From assembly GCA_002401775.2 (NCBI GenBank), contig NVUB02000062.1, positions 1 through 64,000 of the forward strand: a stretch of DNA of 64,000 nt, written 5' to 3'. Shown here one piece after another: positions 11,001 through 18,698 of this stretch. Position numbers and translations under genes: made by a program. Each line of letters starts with the position of its first letter. Position 1 is the stretch's first letter. This DNA comes from Ectothiorhodospiraceae bacterium (GTDB lineage Bacteria; Pseudomonadota; Gammaproteobacteria; SZUA-152). The notes under the pieces are model-generated. The model was not told the DNA's origin. It searched no databases and was given only the letters and a program-made list of their open reading frames with translations.

Positions 11001-12426
11001 TCAAGGTTCAGAAAGGACAAATAATGCCGTTTATGTTCGTTATTATCTTTCAACCGATACGGTTTACGACGGCAAAGATTATCCTGTGTATAACCACTAT
11101 GCAGGTTATTTGAATGCGGGGGAAAGTAAGAACCTGAATGGACGGGTTACCGTTCCCACGAGTCTATCCACGGGTAAATATTACCTGTTAGCGATTGCCG
11201 ATCCCTATAATATCGTATTGGAAAGTGATGACCCGGATAACCTAAAAGGGAATAATCTGATCGTTTCCTCGAGTGTTATCGTTGTGACAATAGGAGCTGA
11301 TGTTAGTATCGATTCTTTAATTGCACCTTCAAGAGCAGGAACAGGGGAGATTATTAACGTCGAATCCAGTGTCGTTAATCACGGTGTGGGTAAAACAAAT
11401 GCCGCTGTTATTATTCGCTATTATTTTTCTAAGGACTCAATTTACGATGCCGCGGATACATATGCATACAACCGCTATCTTGGATATCTTGATGCGGGAC
11501 AAATGATACGCACGAGGGATAGCTTTAGCGTGCCCACGAAGCTGGCTGAAGGCCAGTATCATCTGTTGGCCATTGCTGACCCCCATAATGTAGTGTTAGA
11601 AATTGACGATCCCGATAATTTGAATGGCAACAATCTAGCCGTGTCTCCCGACATGTTTATGGTAACAATTGGCGCTGATATAGAAATGGGCTATGTCACA
11701 AATCCCTCGGATGTGAGTACCGGTGAGCTCATTAATGTGTCATCTTCAATAATGAATTCCGGTACAGGAAAAACCAACGCTGCAGTTTTTGTACGGTATT
11801 ATTTTTCAGTGGATGAAATTTTTGATGCCAAAGATACTTATGCTTACAATCGTTATGTCGGTTATCTAAATGCAGGGCAAACGGTCAATTTGGATAATCA
11901 GTTTCTCGTTCCTACAAGCCTGTCTTCTGGGCCATATTTTTTGTTAGCCATTGCTGATCCGTTCAATATAGTGTTGGAAAGTGATGACCCTGATAATCAA
12001 AACGGTAACAATCTCGCAGTGTCATCAGGCCCTCTGAATGTGTCCATAGGCGCTGATATCGCGATGGTTTCTGTAACGGCCCCTGTGGAAGCTGAGGTGG
12101 GAGAGAGTATTCAGGTGAAATCTACTGTAGTTAATCGGGGTTCGGGTAAAACGAATGCGGCGGTTAATGTGCGGTACTATTTTTCAACCGATGCGACCTA
12201 TGATGCAACAGATGTGTATGCACATAATCGTTATGTCGGCTACCTGGATGCCGATCAATCGGTTACCTTGAATGAAACCGTTACTATACCCGCAGGTTTA
12301 CCGGCAGGATCTTACTTTTTATTAGCCGTTGCCGACCTTTTCAATAATGTTCTGGAAATTGACAGCCCTGATAATTTTAATGGTAATAATTTACAGGTTA
12401 CGGAGAAAATATTAATTACACATTGA
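5059..12426 (+). CDS. Giant secreted subtilisin-family (S8) protease with PKD and CARDB repeats, 2455 aa
   Basis: A signal peptide (residues 1-31) and a propeptide (about 65-180) precede an S8 catalytic domain of about 225-515. The triad is Asp241 (VIDTGVD), His296 (HGHGTHVSG) and Ser475 (GTSMATPH); the oxyanion Asn is N390. Two beta domains follow (about 535-645 and 645-845). Then come PKD domains at about 851, 1177, 1777 and 1862, each with a W-(D/S)FGD core. CARDB-like domains start at about 939, 1058, 1264, 1390, 1515, 1645, 1954, 2080, 2205 and 2331. The last four CARDB units are closely alike, about 125 residues each, with the recurring blocks RYY(L/F)S, AYNRY and DDPDN. No anchor or sorting tail is visible at the C-terminus. 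The start has AGGGGA five bases upstream. The product is probably secreted or surface-attached, degrading extracellular protein; the beta domains would bind substrate or act as a stalk. Confidence 0.92.
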   Translation: MGMMLCKVYLNGFFVLLFISTSLSVDIVCANQNRFGATNPISASDISTVKNAKFLISDYKYHPGQILVKYKSGHFPERLSAKQKGMFKKLHISNITMPGRYKARGVVSLKRLLRKRTMQAGALSQKNEKKLSDSKVRDSMERWAIVYLINGINIEKIIDSFIEDPDVERVSPDYEVSINTLPNDPLVDKLWGFNNTAQLIPAVGIAGSNISQTGTVDADIDVPEAWDVTIGDSTVVVAVIDTGVDYTHEDLAENMWINPGEIAGNGLDDDDNGFVDDINGADFINNDADPMDDHGHGTHVSGTISAVANNGVGVAGVAAGVKIMALKFLNSSGIGNISGAAMALDYAHEKNVRISNNSWGGGGFVADFMSILAGTNYDDSTHLFVAAAGNNNANTDAHNSSISHRSAARYPQGYEFENVLSVGATDFNDQRAFFSNYGSTSVDLSAPGVAVYSTVPRGRCRFCDVSGYGWLNGTSMATPHVTGVAALLLSQDSSLSATQLKARMMKSVDVIDGLRQKNITSGRINALNALTCNDVAPEILPNLQAGVAIYKAEGPVSLRVTLLNCYDMLRGATVTARFSNGDADIILYDDGLHHDEQADDGIYGGKWSPDNIGPLTVTFSSIHSQGDGQKSISVTVKFRFYRFEKTTYNWVDATQSGTVYSIPSNTSVDLPIGFDFNFYGQSKKNIKIWPNGTLTFSDDVPTNERIQRYPDIKQPNGMISPLWRQFSGKADTVYVLDEGVVPNRKKTVLWSFPALSGSYGAGRVAHIFEVTFHEGSGDIIFQYQDIPDKHVYGEWAAVGVEDYFGFDGTSYLFNDSPSGFSSDYVLLDEKLNPLVSGMALRFVPIGFPYDNLAPTAKMTVPESGFVANSISFNGAKSFDPEGQSLRYLWDFGDENNGEGLNAEHTYSTAGRYEVTLRVYDGVRYSDAASHLVTIIAGSKDLIITSLSTDDAKTAGVISIDAFIKNKGTAGVLSGFMTHFYLSSDAIMGNDIAIGSAHTAVSLGSEISVPVNLSVLLPVGLEPGTYRPVAVVGRYSGLRNDSGAGNFRLMGNAVTITIGPDFEAISIEHPVHATSGDVVSVSLSVRNNGSTSAYSNNKLYLSSDADISSNDFEIGTVFISDIGAGEIKNGKVTFIVPSGIDAGDYFLGVIVDWPDSVTEVDEENNNFSSKKLFSVGVSDLAPTAMISAPSTGITLETVSFSGDASTDPEFDPLYYKWSFGDGYNSTERNPVHRYSTSGTYTVTLTVNDGIQDSAMASNVISIDDGADLMLSNVTPLESQIYRGDISTVSMVLNNIGSVSVLGYKRHRFTIKGYLDSDNDPSNGYIKQVFTEYYFTAPLPGKSLIVTAKIKFDVATGPQYIWFQVSTTGECKDCLANNISVSKIPVNVQLDVDLRITDITTDLLSLTKNVGFTVSSTVTNAGLSSVKPGHRVQLYISDDAVITRSDPLLAGGFYWMPGQLAAGASVTYDRDVIIPGHLPTGTYYLGAIADAQDVQDETNENNNSSVGVEVQIIEDDVDLVIDNIVISQQSSPIGGSLSSISQVPQGSNISISTSVNNTGKTRPVNYRVKLYLSTEKSVNSSSLIVDQWSVIKHDAETINNHVSTLLLDVNIEPKTYYLLAFADSSNQQSETDEGNNVGVKMLEIITPGPDLVVSNMSSSVSRVGPGDSFILTNTVVNQGQTTTINSFNIGLYLSLDPQITVADRLIKFRGLSGLLSGEAGSADSSVYISSTQPPECYYLGAIVDYSQRVAESCAGCELNNTLLGPKMAIGNVSCEVDNNKPFAVINGPYKAKTDQAVVFNSSGTVDTDGDPLTYLWDFGDGTSSALVNPSHTYITAGEFSATLVVNDGIEDSLPVVTIVSITDNRIPEGVLKGPVSGITDALSSFDGSASSDVDGDPLIFFWDFGDGVSISTSEAQVSHSYSKSGTYIATLIVNDGIIDSVTVSTIVTINDAAPFSDVAMKSLMTLFNLATGESFNINSTVMNQGSERTNNAVYVRYYLSTDTVYDGKDYPVYNHYAGYLNAGESKNLNGRVTVPTSLSTGKYYLLAIADPYNIVLESDDPDNLKGNNLIVSSSVIVVTIGADVSIDSLIAPSRAGTGEIINVESSVVNHGVGKTNAAVIIRYYFSKDSIYDAADTYAYNRYLGYLDAGQMIRTRDSFSVPTKLAEGQYHLLAIADPHNVVLEIDDPDNLNGNNLAVSPDMFMVTIGADIEMGYVTNPSDVSTGELINVSSSIMNSGTGKTNAAVFVRYYFSVDEIFDAKDTYAYNRYVGYLNAGQTVNLDNQFLVPTSLSSGPYFLLAIADPFNIVLESDDPDNQNGNNLAVSSGPLNVSIGADIAMVSVTAPVEAEVGESIQVKSTVVNRGSGKTNAAVNVRYYFSTDATYDATDVYAHNRYVGYLDADQSVTLNETVTIPAGLPAGSYFLLAVADLFNNVLEIDSPDNFNGNNLQVTEKILITH

Positions 12427-12588
12427 ACGTAGCTTTAATCGAAATTTTAATAGAACTAAGCAATGGCGAATAAACTTCCACAACAAAGCGGAGTGGGAAA
12501 CTGGTGGCGGGAAGGCCCCCTGTGTCAGGCTAATAAGTCGCATTTATTACGCGTACTCTACCTGCATTTTACGTAGATTATTGACAGT

Positions 12589-12614
12589 CTGTTGAGAATA
12601 GCTATTCTCAACAG
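12589..12614. repeat. Perfect 26-bp palindrome between convergent genes
   Basis: The half-site CTGTTGAGAATAG is followed directly by its exact reverse complement, 13 + 13 bases with no mismatch. It lies between the protease stop (12426) and the pldA stop (12647). There is no T-run on either side, so it is not a textbook terminator. It could extrude a hairpin that blocks transcription from both sides, or be a dimeric protein site. Confidence 0.8.
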
Positions 12615-12646
12615 AAAATGCCGTATAGCCCATTGGTTTGCTTTAA

Positions 12647-13612
12647 TTAATTTGAGATAATAACACCAATACCGATTCGTTTTACTCTATTATTGTAACT
12701 TATCAAGCTTTCGCCGTAGCCAGAAAAGACCTGGATATAGCCTTTTAAGTCATTCCTTTTTCCAACGGGAAAGCTCCAGCCGAATTCAACAGCACCTTTC
12801 GTGAATCCGGACTCCAAATTGTTACGCGACATAACGCTGAAAACATGATCGTCAGACTTAATATTAACGTGAAATTCACCATGCCCTAAATAGTTAGTAA
12901 TGTCGGGATTGTCATCATCCTTACTCTTTTCATTAATACGAATCCAGGTTTTAAGCGCCAGGGACAGCGTTTGTCTTTCAAGGCTCAATTGCACATATAC
13001 TCTATTCCAGCTACGGGATAATAAACCGCCGCGACCGTTTGACTGGTGTGATATCCCCAGTATTTGGGTGCTAGTGTTAAAGCTTGCATGGGCTAGGGTG
13101 ACGTTTCGCTGTATCCACAACTCAGGTTCATGATTGGTTTCCCTAAAGGGGGCGGAGATACTATCATTGTATACTTGCCAGAAAGACCGATTGGTATATG
13201 CGGCAAAGTATTCCAAATTATGATTAAAGAGGTTTTTGGAGAGAGGCAATTTTATACTTGTCTGGAAGTGAGCTTCATAATCATTGAGATTTAGCGTTGG
13301 ATTGTCGAATTGTTGCGAGTAAATGCTGGCATCATACCCTAAGCTATTATAGGTAGTGGGTAAAATGTAGTTTGGTTTGAATGCCATTAACAACGTGCTT
13401 TTATTACGTTGTTGACTGGGTGCTGTTATTGTCCTGGTTGGGGCCAACTTCTTACAGATCGCCTTTAATTCAGCAATGGTTTGGATTTCTGTTGATAAAT
13501 TGATTTGTTGTATTAGGCATTGTTCAAAGGGTTTTATATTATCGGAATACCCCACAGAAATTGCTAATGTAAAAGTAATACCTGCCGATGTGATCTGTTG
13601 TTTGACATTCAT
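12647..13612 (-). CDS. pldA: Outer-membrane phospholipase A (OMPLA), 321 aa
   Basis: OMPLA is a 12-strand outer-membrane barrel that, as a calcium-dependent dimer, hydrolyses phospholipids that have strayed into the outer leaflet. The active-site block HQSNGRGGLLSRSWNR is intact, with catalytic His189 and Ser191 (numbered from the chosen start), matching His142/Ser144 of the mature E. coli enzyme. The N-terminus MNVKQQITSAGITFTLAIS is a signal peptide. The ATG at 13612 shares one base with the stop of the upstream gene (TAATG), so translation is coupled; the longer reading to 13756 would run inside that gene. The C-terminus ends IISN, without the terminal Phe usual for barrels. It is last in the minus-strand cluster that includes the RND exporter. 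Confidence 0.88.
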   Translation of the reverse strand: MNVKQQITSAGITFTLAISVGYSDNIKPFEQCLIQQINLSTEIQTIAELKAICKKLAPTRTITAPSQQRNKSTLLMAFKPNYILPTTYNSLGYDASIYSQQFDNPTLNLNDYEAHFQTSIKLPLSKNLFNHNLEYFAAYTNRSFWQVYNDSISAPFRETNHEPELWIQRNVTLAHASFNTSTQILGISHQSNGRGGLLSRSWNRVYVQLSLERQTLSLALKTWIRINEKSKDDDNPDITNYLGHGEFHVNIKSDDHVFSVMSRNNLESGFTKGAVEFGWSFPVGKRNDLKGYIQVFSGYGESLISYNNRVKRIGIGVIISN

Positions 13613-14406
13613 TACCCCCACTGTCCTTTGATGTATTCGGCGGCCTCTTTTATATTTAAATCTCGTGTTCCACCCCCGGTTCTTAAAAATAATTGAGGGC
13701 TTCCTTTTTGCGTTAAATAAACGGGGCGCGATGAAGGCTTGATGATAATGCGGCACATTTCTTTGTTATCAATAGCATGAAAAATAACATGTATAAATTG
13801 ACACAAGTCTGTTCCAAGGTGGCTTGCTACAATAGTGATAATAGCCTGTTCAAAACCATCCCTGTCACCACGTTTTAATAAGGTATAATCTGCATCTAAC
13901 CCTAAAACAACGCCATCATCCGTTACACCGATAAGTAGGGACCCGCCGTCGCTGTTTAAAAAGCCCGCGATGGTTTTGAGTACCACCGCCTCCAATATTT
14001 TATTAGCCCGTTGCTCTTTGATGTCCCAGCGAAAACTGGACTTGAACTCAATGTTAGAGCCCTCACCCTGGGATATAATCAATTCAATATCTTTGCTGAG
14101 TTCTTCATTCAGGCTATTTATTTTATTGAGTTTTTTCATAATGATCGTGGACAAAAAGGAAGCGCCTGTACCAATTAATCCCCCGACCACAATATAGTAA
14201 ACAGCTCGCCGCCATTTTTGTCCCGTCAGAGAACTTAATAAATTATCGAAAATAAACTGCCAGGATGTTAAAGCCGATGTTTTTGCTTCGTATAGATGGT
14301 AAATGACCATGTCATTTATGGGTTGAAGTACAAATAACCCAACTAAAGAGCCAACGAGAATATAGGACAAGTAATAAATATAGTAAGCGTTTTTCATAGT
14401 TAACAA
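13612..14406 (-). CDS. Membrane-anchored AlbA/Schlafen-type (divergent AAA-4) domain protein, 264 aa
   Basis: Two N-terminal membrane helices (about residues 8-28 and 66-90) are followed by a cytoplasmic domain of about 105-260. This domain carries EGSNIEFKSSFRW, a conserved Glu/Lys motif, then FLNSDGGSLLIGVTDDG and GLDADY, the signature of the AlbA_2/Schlafen-like putative ATP- or nucleic-acid-binding fold. Members act as regulators, nucleases or phage-defence components. A membrane-anchored form next to transport genes suggests a regulatory or envelope role, but that is inference. Its stop overlaps the pldA start by one base. The RND pump gene ends 98 bases upstream on the same strand, so it may share that transcript. 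Confidence 0.75.
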   Translation of the reverse strand: MLTMKNAYYIYYLSYILVGSLVGLFVLQPINDMVIYHLYEAKTSALTSWQFIFDNLLSSLTGQKWRRAVYYIVVGGLIGTGASFLSTIIMKKLNKINSLNEELSKDIELIISQGEGSNIEFKSSFRWDIKEQRANKILEAVVLKTIAGFLNSDGGSLLIGVTDDGVVLGLDADYTLLKRGDRDGFEQAIITIVASHLGTDLCQFIHVIFHAIDNKEMCRIIIKPSSRPVYLTQKGSPQLFLRTGGGTRDLNIKEAAEYIKGQWG

Positions 14407-14504
14407 TGACGATTAATCATTAGACGGGTTCTTTCCAAAGGTGATGATTCAAAAGTAAGTTAATGATGGCTTGTGTGTAGTTTGGGGGTGACATAAGTAT
14501 GGCT

Positions 14505-17500
14505 TTAGCTGGCATTAGGTACGCGAAATAATAATTTATACATAACGGGTACAAATATAAGCGTTAATACTGTCGCGAACAACAAGCCAAAAATAATACT
14601 GATAGCCATTGGTTCCCATAATAACCCGCCACCTAACCATAATGGGATTAAGCCAAAGGATGTCGTTGCTGTCGTTAACAGGATTGGCCGGAAACGTTGT
14701 AACGCGGCTTCCACTATGGCGGTGTAGGGTGATCGATTGTTTTCATTGAGTTCAATATCGATGCGATCCAACAATACAATTCCATTATTGATGACGATAC
14801 CAGCTAATGAAATAATGCCCAAAAATGCCATAAAGCCAATGTACGAACCCGTTACCAGTAAGCCGGGTATTACGCCAATAAGCCCAAGCGGGATCGTCGC
14901 TAATATAATGATGGGTTTACGAATGGAGTTGAATTGTGCGACTAGCAGTAAAACGATCACAAACAGTGATATTGGCATCTTGTCTATAACCGCACCCATT
15001 GCGCTACTGCTTCCCTCAGCATCGCCACCATATGCATAGTCGTATCCATCCGGCCATGATTTTTTGGCATCGAATAATTTTGGTTTCAGTTGGCTGACAA
15101 CACCGGCAGCAGTGAAGCCGGTTTTTACATCTGCCGTTATGGATATCGTTCGGGTCAAGTCACGTCGTATGATTTTAGTTGTATCCCAAACAACCTGAAG
15201 TTCGGCAACTTGACTAAGTGGTGTATTTTTACCGCTTTGCTGTGAATAGATATTTAACGTTTCAAGATCATCAACTGACAGATTATTAGTGGAGATGTCC
15301 TGCATTATGATGGGAATAACGTTATCTCCTTCTCTAAAGGATCCTGATTGTTTGCCACCCAGTTGTGTTTGTAATGATGTAGCAATGTCCTGATTAGAAA
15401 TGCCCGCAAGCTGGGCTTTACTTAAATCAATATTAGCAACAAATTTTTTCGATAACATTCCCCAGTCATCACTAATATTTTTACTTCCGGGGACGCTTCT
15501 CAAGTCTGATTTAACCTGAACAGATAAACGGAATAGTTCATTAATATCTTTTCCTGATATTCGTATTACGATAGGGTCTGCCGATCCGCCGCCACTGATT
15601 AAGCGCGAAACCTTATATTTTACATCCAGGAAATTATTAAAAATATACTGGTCTACCTGTGCAATAACATCATCATTTGCCGCATCAGAACTGGTATTGA
15701 GTAACAAATGGGCTGTATGAGGGCTGGATTCAGGTGCGGAATACCCTAAATCATATTTAGGTGCTCCCACTCCTACGTAAGATGACCAGTTAACGACACC
15801 TTGCGTCTCACCGCTGTTGGATGACTTAATGTAGAGCTGAGACTCAACCATTTTTTCTATATCAGTCACTACTGCCTTGGTTCTTTCGATGGCTGTTCCC
15901 AGAGGCAGTTCAATGTTAACGGTTACTAAAGGGCGATCACTTTTAGCCATGAATATTGTTGGTAAGAATTGTGCTAAATATAATGTACCGATGAACATGG
16001 CAGCAATGCTGGCAATAATTATTGCAGGGTTTCGAAGTGAATAAACCAAAATTATTTTGTAATAAATAGCCAGTCGGGAAAAGATATCGGTGTTATTTTT
16101 TTCGGTTTTTTCAACTTTTTTGACTTTGATGAAATAGAGACACAATAATGAAATCATGGTGACTGACAGAAGCCATGAGCTAATTAATGTAAACGTCAAG
16201 ACGATAAAGATATTGCCCATGATTTCGCCTAAGACGGATTCGGCGAGGAAAAATGCCATAAATGCAGCGGACGTCGTCAAAGATGATGTCAGCAAGGGAA
16301 TGATTAATTCTTTCGAGGACGAGATGACAGATTCGAGTACATCGAGTCCTTTTTCCATCTTAACCATTATTGATTCAGTCATTACAATGGCATTGTCCAC
16401 CAGCATTCCCAAAGCAATAATTAATGCCGCTAAAGTGACTTTGTTGAGCCCTACGTCAAATAACGACATTAATACAATGGCGGCAACCATGGATACCGGG
16501 ATCAATGACGCCACCACTAAGCCCGTTCTAAATCCAAGAAATGCCAGCATGACTAACATCACAACGGCAACTGCCTGTATCAGGTTAGTAATAAAATTAT
16601 TAACAGACTTGTCAACCACGACATCTTGAGACGCTACCCGGCTTATATTAATACCGTATGGGTAAATTTTCAGGTAAGATGCGATTTTTTTGTCGATATC
16701 TTCACCCATGCTAATAATATTTCCGCCCTTGATCAGGTTCACGGCTATTGCCAGGCCTGGCTGACCATTAATGGAAATAATACTTTTTTGTGGCTCAATA
16801 TAACCGCGGCGAATCTGGGCCACGTCACGTAATCGAAGAATGGCATTGCCAGAGTGCAACAGAATAATATTTTCAAGGTCCGCAATAGACTCAAAACTAC
16901 CACTGGGCTCGATAATCGTGATCCGATCTTCGATGTTGATACTTCCACCCGGAACAATAATGTTTGTGGCCGAGATAATGTCCTGAAGCTTGCGTTGCGT
17001 GAGCCCTATTTCAGCAAGCTTGGAGGGCTCAAATTCGATATATACACGCTCATCTTGTATCCCGCTAAGCTCAACTTTGGCCACATTGGGGAGTTTAATA
17101 AGATCGTCCCGAATTTCATCGGCAACGTCTTTCATTTCGCTGTAACTGTAACCGTCAGCCGTTAATCCTATGATTACGCCAAAAACATCTCCTAACTCAT
17201 CTTTAAAGGTCACTTGCGAACCTTCGGGAAGTTGATCTTTAACGTCGTCGACTTTTCGACGTATCCGGTCAAAAATGGGTTGCAATACAAATTCACTTTC
17301 TTTGATAGCAACATTGATGATTGAAACGCCGGTACGTGATTCACTCTTAATGTAATCGACTTCTGCAATTTCCTGAATGACTTTTTCAATCTTGTCGGTA
17401 ATAAGGTTCTCAATCCTTTCGGGGCTGCCGCCCTGGTAGGACGTTACAATACTGACGTTACGAATCAAAAATGATGGCATGTCATCTCGAGGCAAATCAT

Positions 17501-17585
17501 TAAAAAATGATATACCAGAAAACAATAACAAGACCAAAACAGTGAAAGTGACGACGTTATTTCTAATGGCAAATTGAGTGATCAT
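14505..17585 (-). CDS. RND-family efflux pump, inner-membrane component (HAE1/AcrB type), 1026 aa
   Basis: A proton-driven trimeric inner-membrane pump. It has the family length, a TM1 at the N-terminus (NNVVTFTVLVLLLFSGISFF), and two large periplasmic loops (about 35-330 and 550-850), each followed by a block of membrane helices. TM4 contains GMLVDNAIVMTES, with the Asp that relays protons, and the C-terminal block has GIVINNGIVLLDRID. It lies 21 bases after its membrane-fusion partner and downstream of a TolC-like channel, so the three make a complete tripartite exporter. The sequence is closer to the general hydrophobe/amphiphile exporters than to CusA, as it lacks Met clusters. The substrate is unknown; linkage to pldA hints at lipids or amphiphiles. 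Confidence 0.93.
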   Translation of the reverse strand: MITQFAIRNNVVTFTVLVLLLFSGISFFNDLPRDDMPSFLIRNVSIVTSYQGGSPERIENLITDKIEKVIQEIAEVDYIKSESRTGVSIINVAIKESEFVLQPIFDRIRRKVDDVKDQLPEGSQVTFKDELGDVFGVIIGLTADGYSYSEMKDVADEIRDDLIKLPNVAKVELSGIQDERVYIEFEPSKLAEIGLTQRKLQDIISATNIIVPGGSINIEDRITIIEPSGSFESIADLENIILLHSGNAILRLRDVAQIRRGYIEPQKSIISINGQPGLAIAVNLIKGGNIISMGEDIDKKIASYLKIYPYGINISRVASQDVVVDKSVNNFITNLIQAVAVVMLVMLAFLGFRTGLVVASLIPVSMVAAIVLMSLFDVGLNKVTLAALIIALGMLVDNAIVMTESIMVKMEKGLDVLESVISSSKELIIPLLTSSLTTSAAFMAFFLAESVLGEIMGNIFIVLTFTLISSWLLSVTMISLLCLYFIKVKKVEKTEKNNTDIFSRLAIYYKIILVYSLRNPAIIIASIAAMFIGTLYLAQFLPTIFMAKSDRPLVTVNIELPLGTAIERTKAVVTDIEKMVESQLYIKSSNSGETQGVVNWSSYVGVGAPKYDLGYSAPESSPHTAHLLLNTSSDAANDDVIAQVDQYIFNNFLDVKYKVSRLISGGGSADPIVIRISGKDINELFRLSVQVKSDLRSVPGSKNISDDWGMLSKKFVANIDLSKAQLAGISNQDIATSLQTQLGGKQSGSFREGDNVIPIIMQDISTNNLSVDDLETLNIYSQQSGKNTPLSQVAELQVVWDTTKIIRRDLTRTISITADVKTGFTAAGVVSQLKPKLFDAKKSWPDGYDYAYGGDAEGSSSAMGAVIDKMPISLFVIVLLLVAQFNSIRKPIIILATIPLGLIGVIPGLLVTGSYIGFMAFLGIISLAGIVINNGIVLLDRIDIELNENNRSPYTAIVEAALQRFRPILLTTATTSFGLIPLWLGGGLLWEPMAISIIFGLLFATVLTLIFVPVMYKLLFRVPNAS

Positions 17586-17606
17586 TTCTAGAAGGCTTTA
17601 TAATGG

Positions 17607-18698
17607 TTATTTAAGTAAACGAACTTTCATGCCATCTACGAGACTTGATATACCCGCCGTGATGACTTTATCGCCGATGTTCAGACCAGAGGTGATTTCG
17701 TAACCCTTGTTGGATATATCTCCCACGGTCACTGGTTGCTTGCGAACGATACCAAACCCGTCATTTGACACCATGAGCAACAAAACAAAATTTCCCGATG
17801 AATCTTTCGAGACAGAATGTGTCGGTATTAAAACACTGTCAAGTTTGATTCCCGATGAAAAATTTAACGCAACGTTTGCGGGCATACCAGGACGCATCGT
17901 ATTGACCGGGTTAATGATTTCTACAGTGACCGGATATGTGGAAGTGTCGGTGTTTGCGGTATAGGCAACTTCCGTCACGTTTCCTTTGAATACTTTATTG
18001 GGTATTGATGAGAAATTGATCGTCGCGGACTGGTTTATCTTGGTTCTGGATACATACTGTTCGGGAATCCCCACTTCAACCACTAAAGTATTTCCGGACT
18101 GAATAACGGAAATGACCTGACCGGGTTGAATGTTTTCATTTATTGATAAGTCACTGAGCAGAACGACACCATCTACCGGTGAGTACAGTTTATAGTAGCC
18201 AAGCTCGCGTTTTATCAAATCAACAGCGCGTTTTTCGGTTTCAAAACTGGCATTGGCATTGGAATATTTCTCTTTGGCAGATTCATACTCACTCAATGGT
18301 ACCGTATTATTTTCGTACAAGCCTTTCGTTCGGGTTAAGTTTGACTGGGCAGTATCCTTTTGAGTTTCCGATTTTTGTAGTGCCAATAATTGTTTGTCAT
18401 ACTTTAATTTGGCATCGCTATCATCAAGGGCTGCTATTAAGTCGCCTTTCTTAATCCTTTTCCCCAAAGTGACGTTTAATGACACCAGTGTGCCTGTCAC
18501 TTTGAAGCTAAAGTCCGTTTCAATATCGGCTTTCACAATCCCGGTAAAGGTTAGGTCTGGATTGGATGTTTGATGTGTCACTTCCTGGAAACGCACAGGA
18601 CGAATAACATTCTCGGTTTCGGGTTGTTTTTCGGTGCACCCCAGTAATAGGGTGATGCCAATTCCCAGGCATAAAATTTTTGTGGCAGGAAAAGACAT
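17607..18698 (-). CDS. RND efflux periplasmic adaptor (HlyD/AcrA family lipoprotein), 363 aa
   Basis: The membrane-fusion protein that links the inner-membrane pump to the outer-membrane channel. It starts with a lipoprotein signal ending LLLGC, so Cys21 is the predicted lipidated residue. A lipoyl/barrel-sandwich half (VTLGKRIKKGDLIAALDD, about 78-95), an alpha-helical hairpin (about 100-165), the second lipoyl half (SPVDGVVLLSDLSINENIQPGQ, given here only as position about 172-193) and a beta-barrel domain follow in the normal order. Its ATG shares one base with the stop of the upstream channel gene (TGATG), indicating coupled translation. The pump gene follows after 21 bases. Confidence 0.93.
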   Translation of the reverse strand: MSFPATKILCLGIGITLLLGCTEKQPETENVIRPVRFQEVTHQTSNPDLTFTGIVKADIETDFSFKVTGTLVSLNVTLGKRIKKGDLIAALDDSDAKLKYDKQLLALQKSETQKDTAQSNLTRTKGLYENNTVPLSEYESAKEKYSNANASFETEKRAVDLIKRELGYYKLYSPVDGVVLLSDLSINENIQPGQVISVIQSGNTLVVEVGIPEQYVSRTKINQSATINFSSIPNKVFKGNVTEVAYTANTDTSTYPVTVEIINPVNTMRPGMPANVALNFSSGIKLDSVLIPTHSVSKDSSGNFVLLLMVSNDGFGIVRKQPVTVGDISNKGYEITSGLNIGDKVITAGISSLVDGMKVRLLK

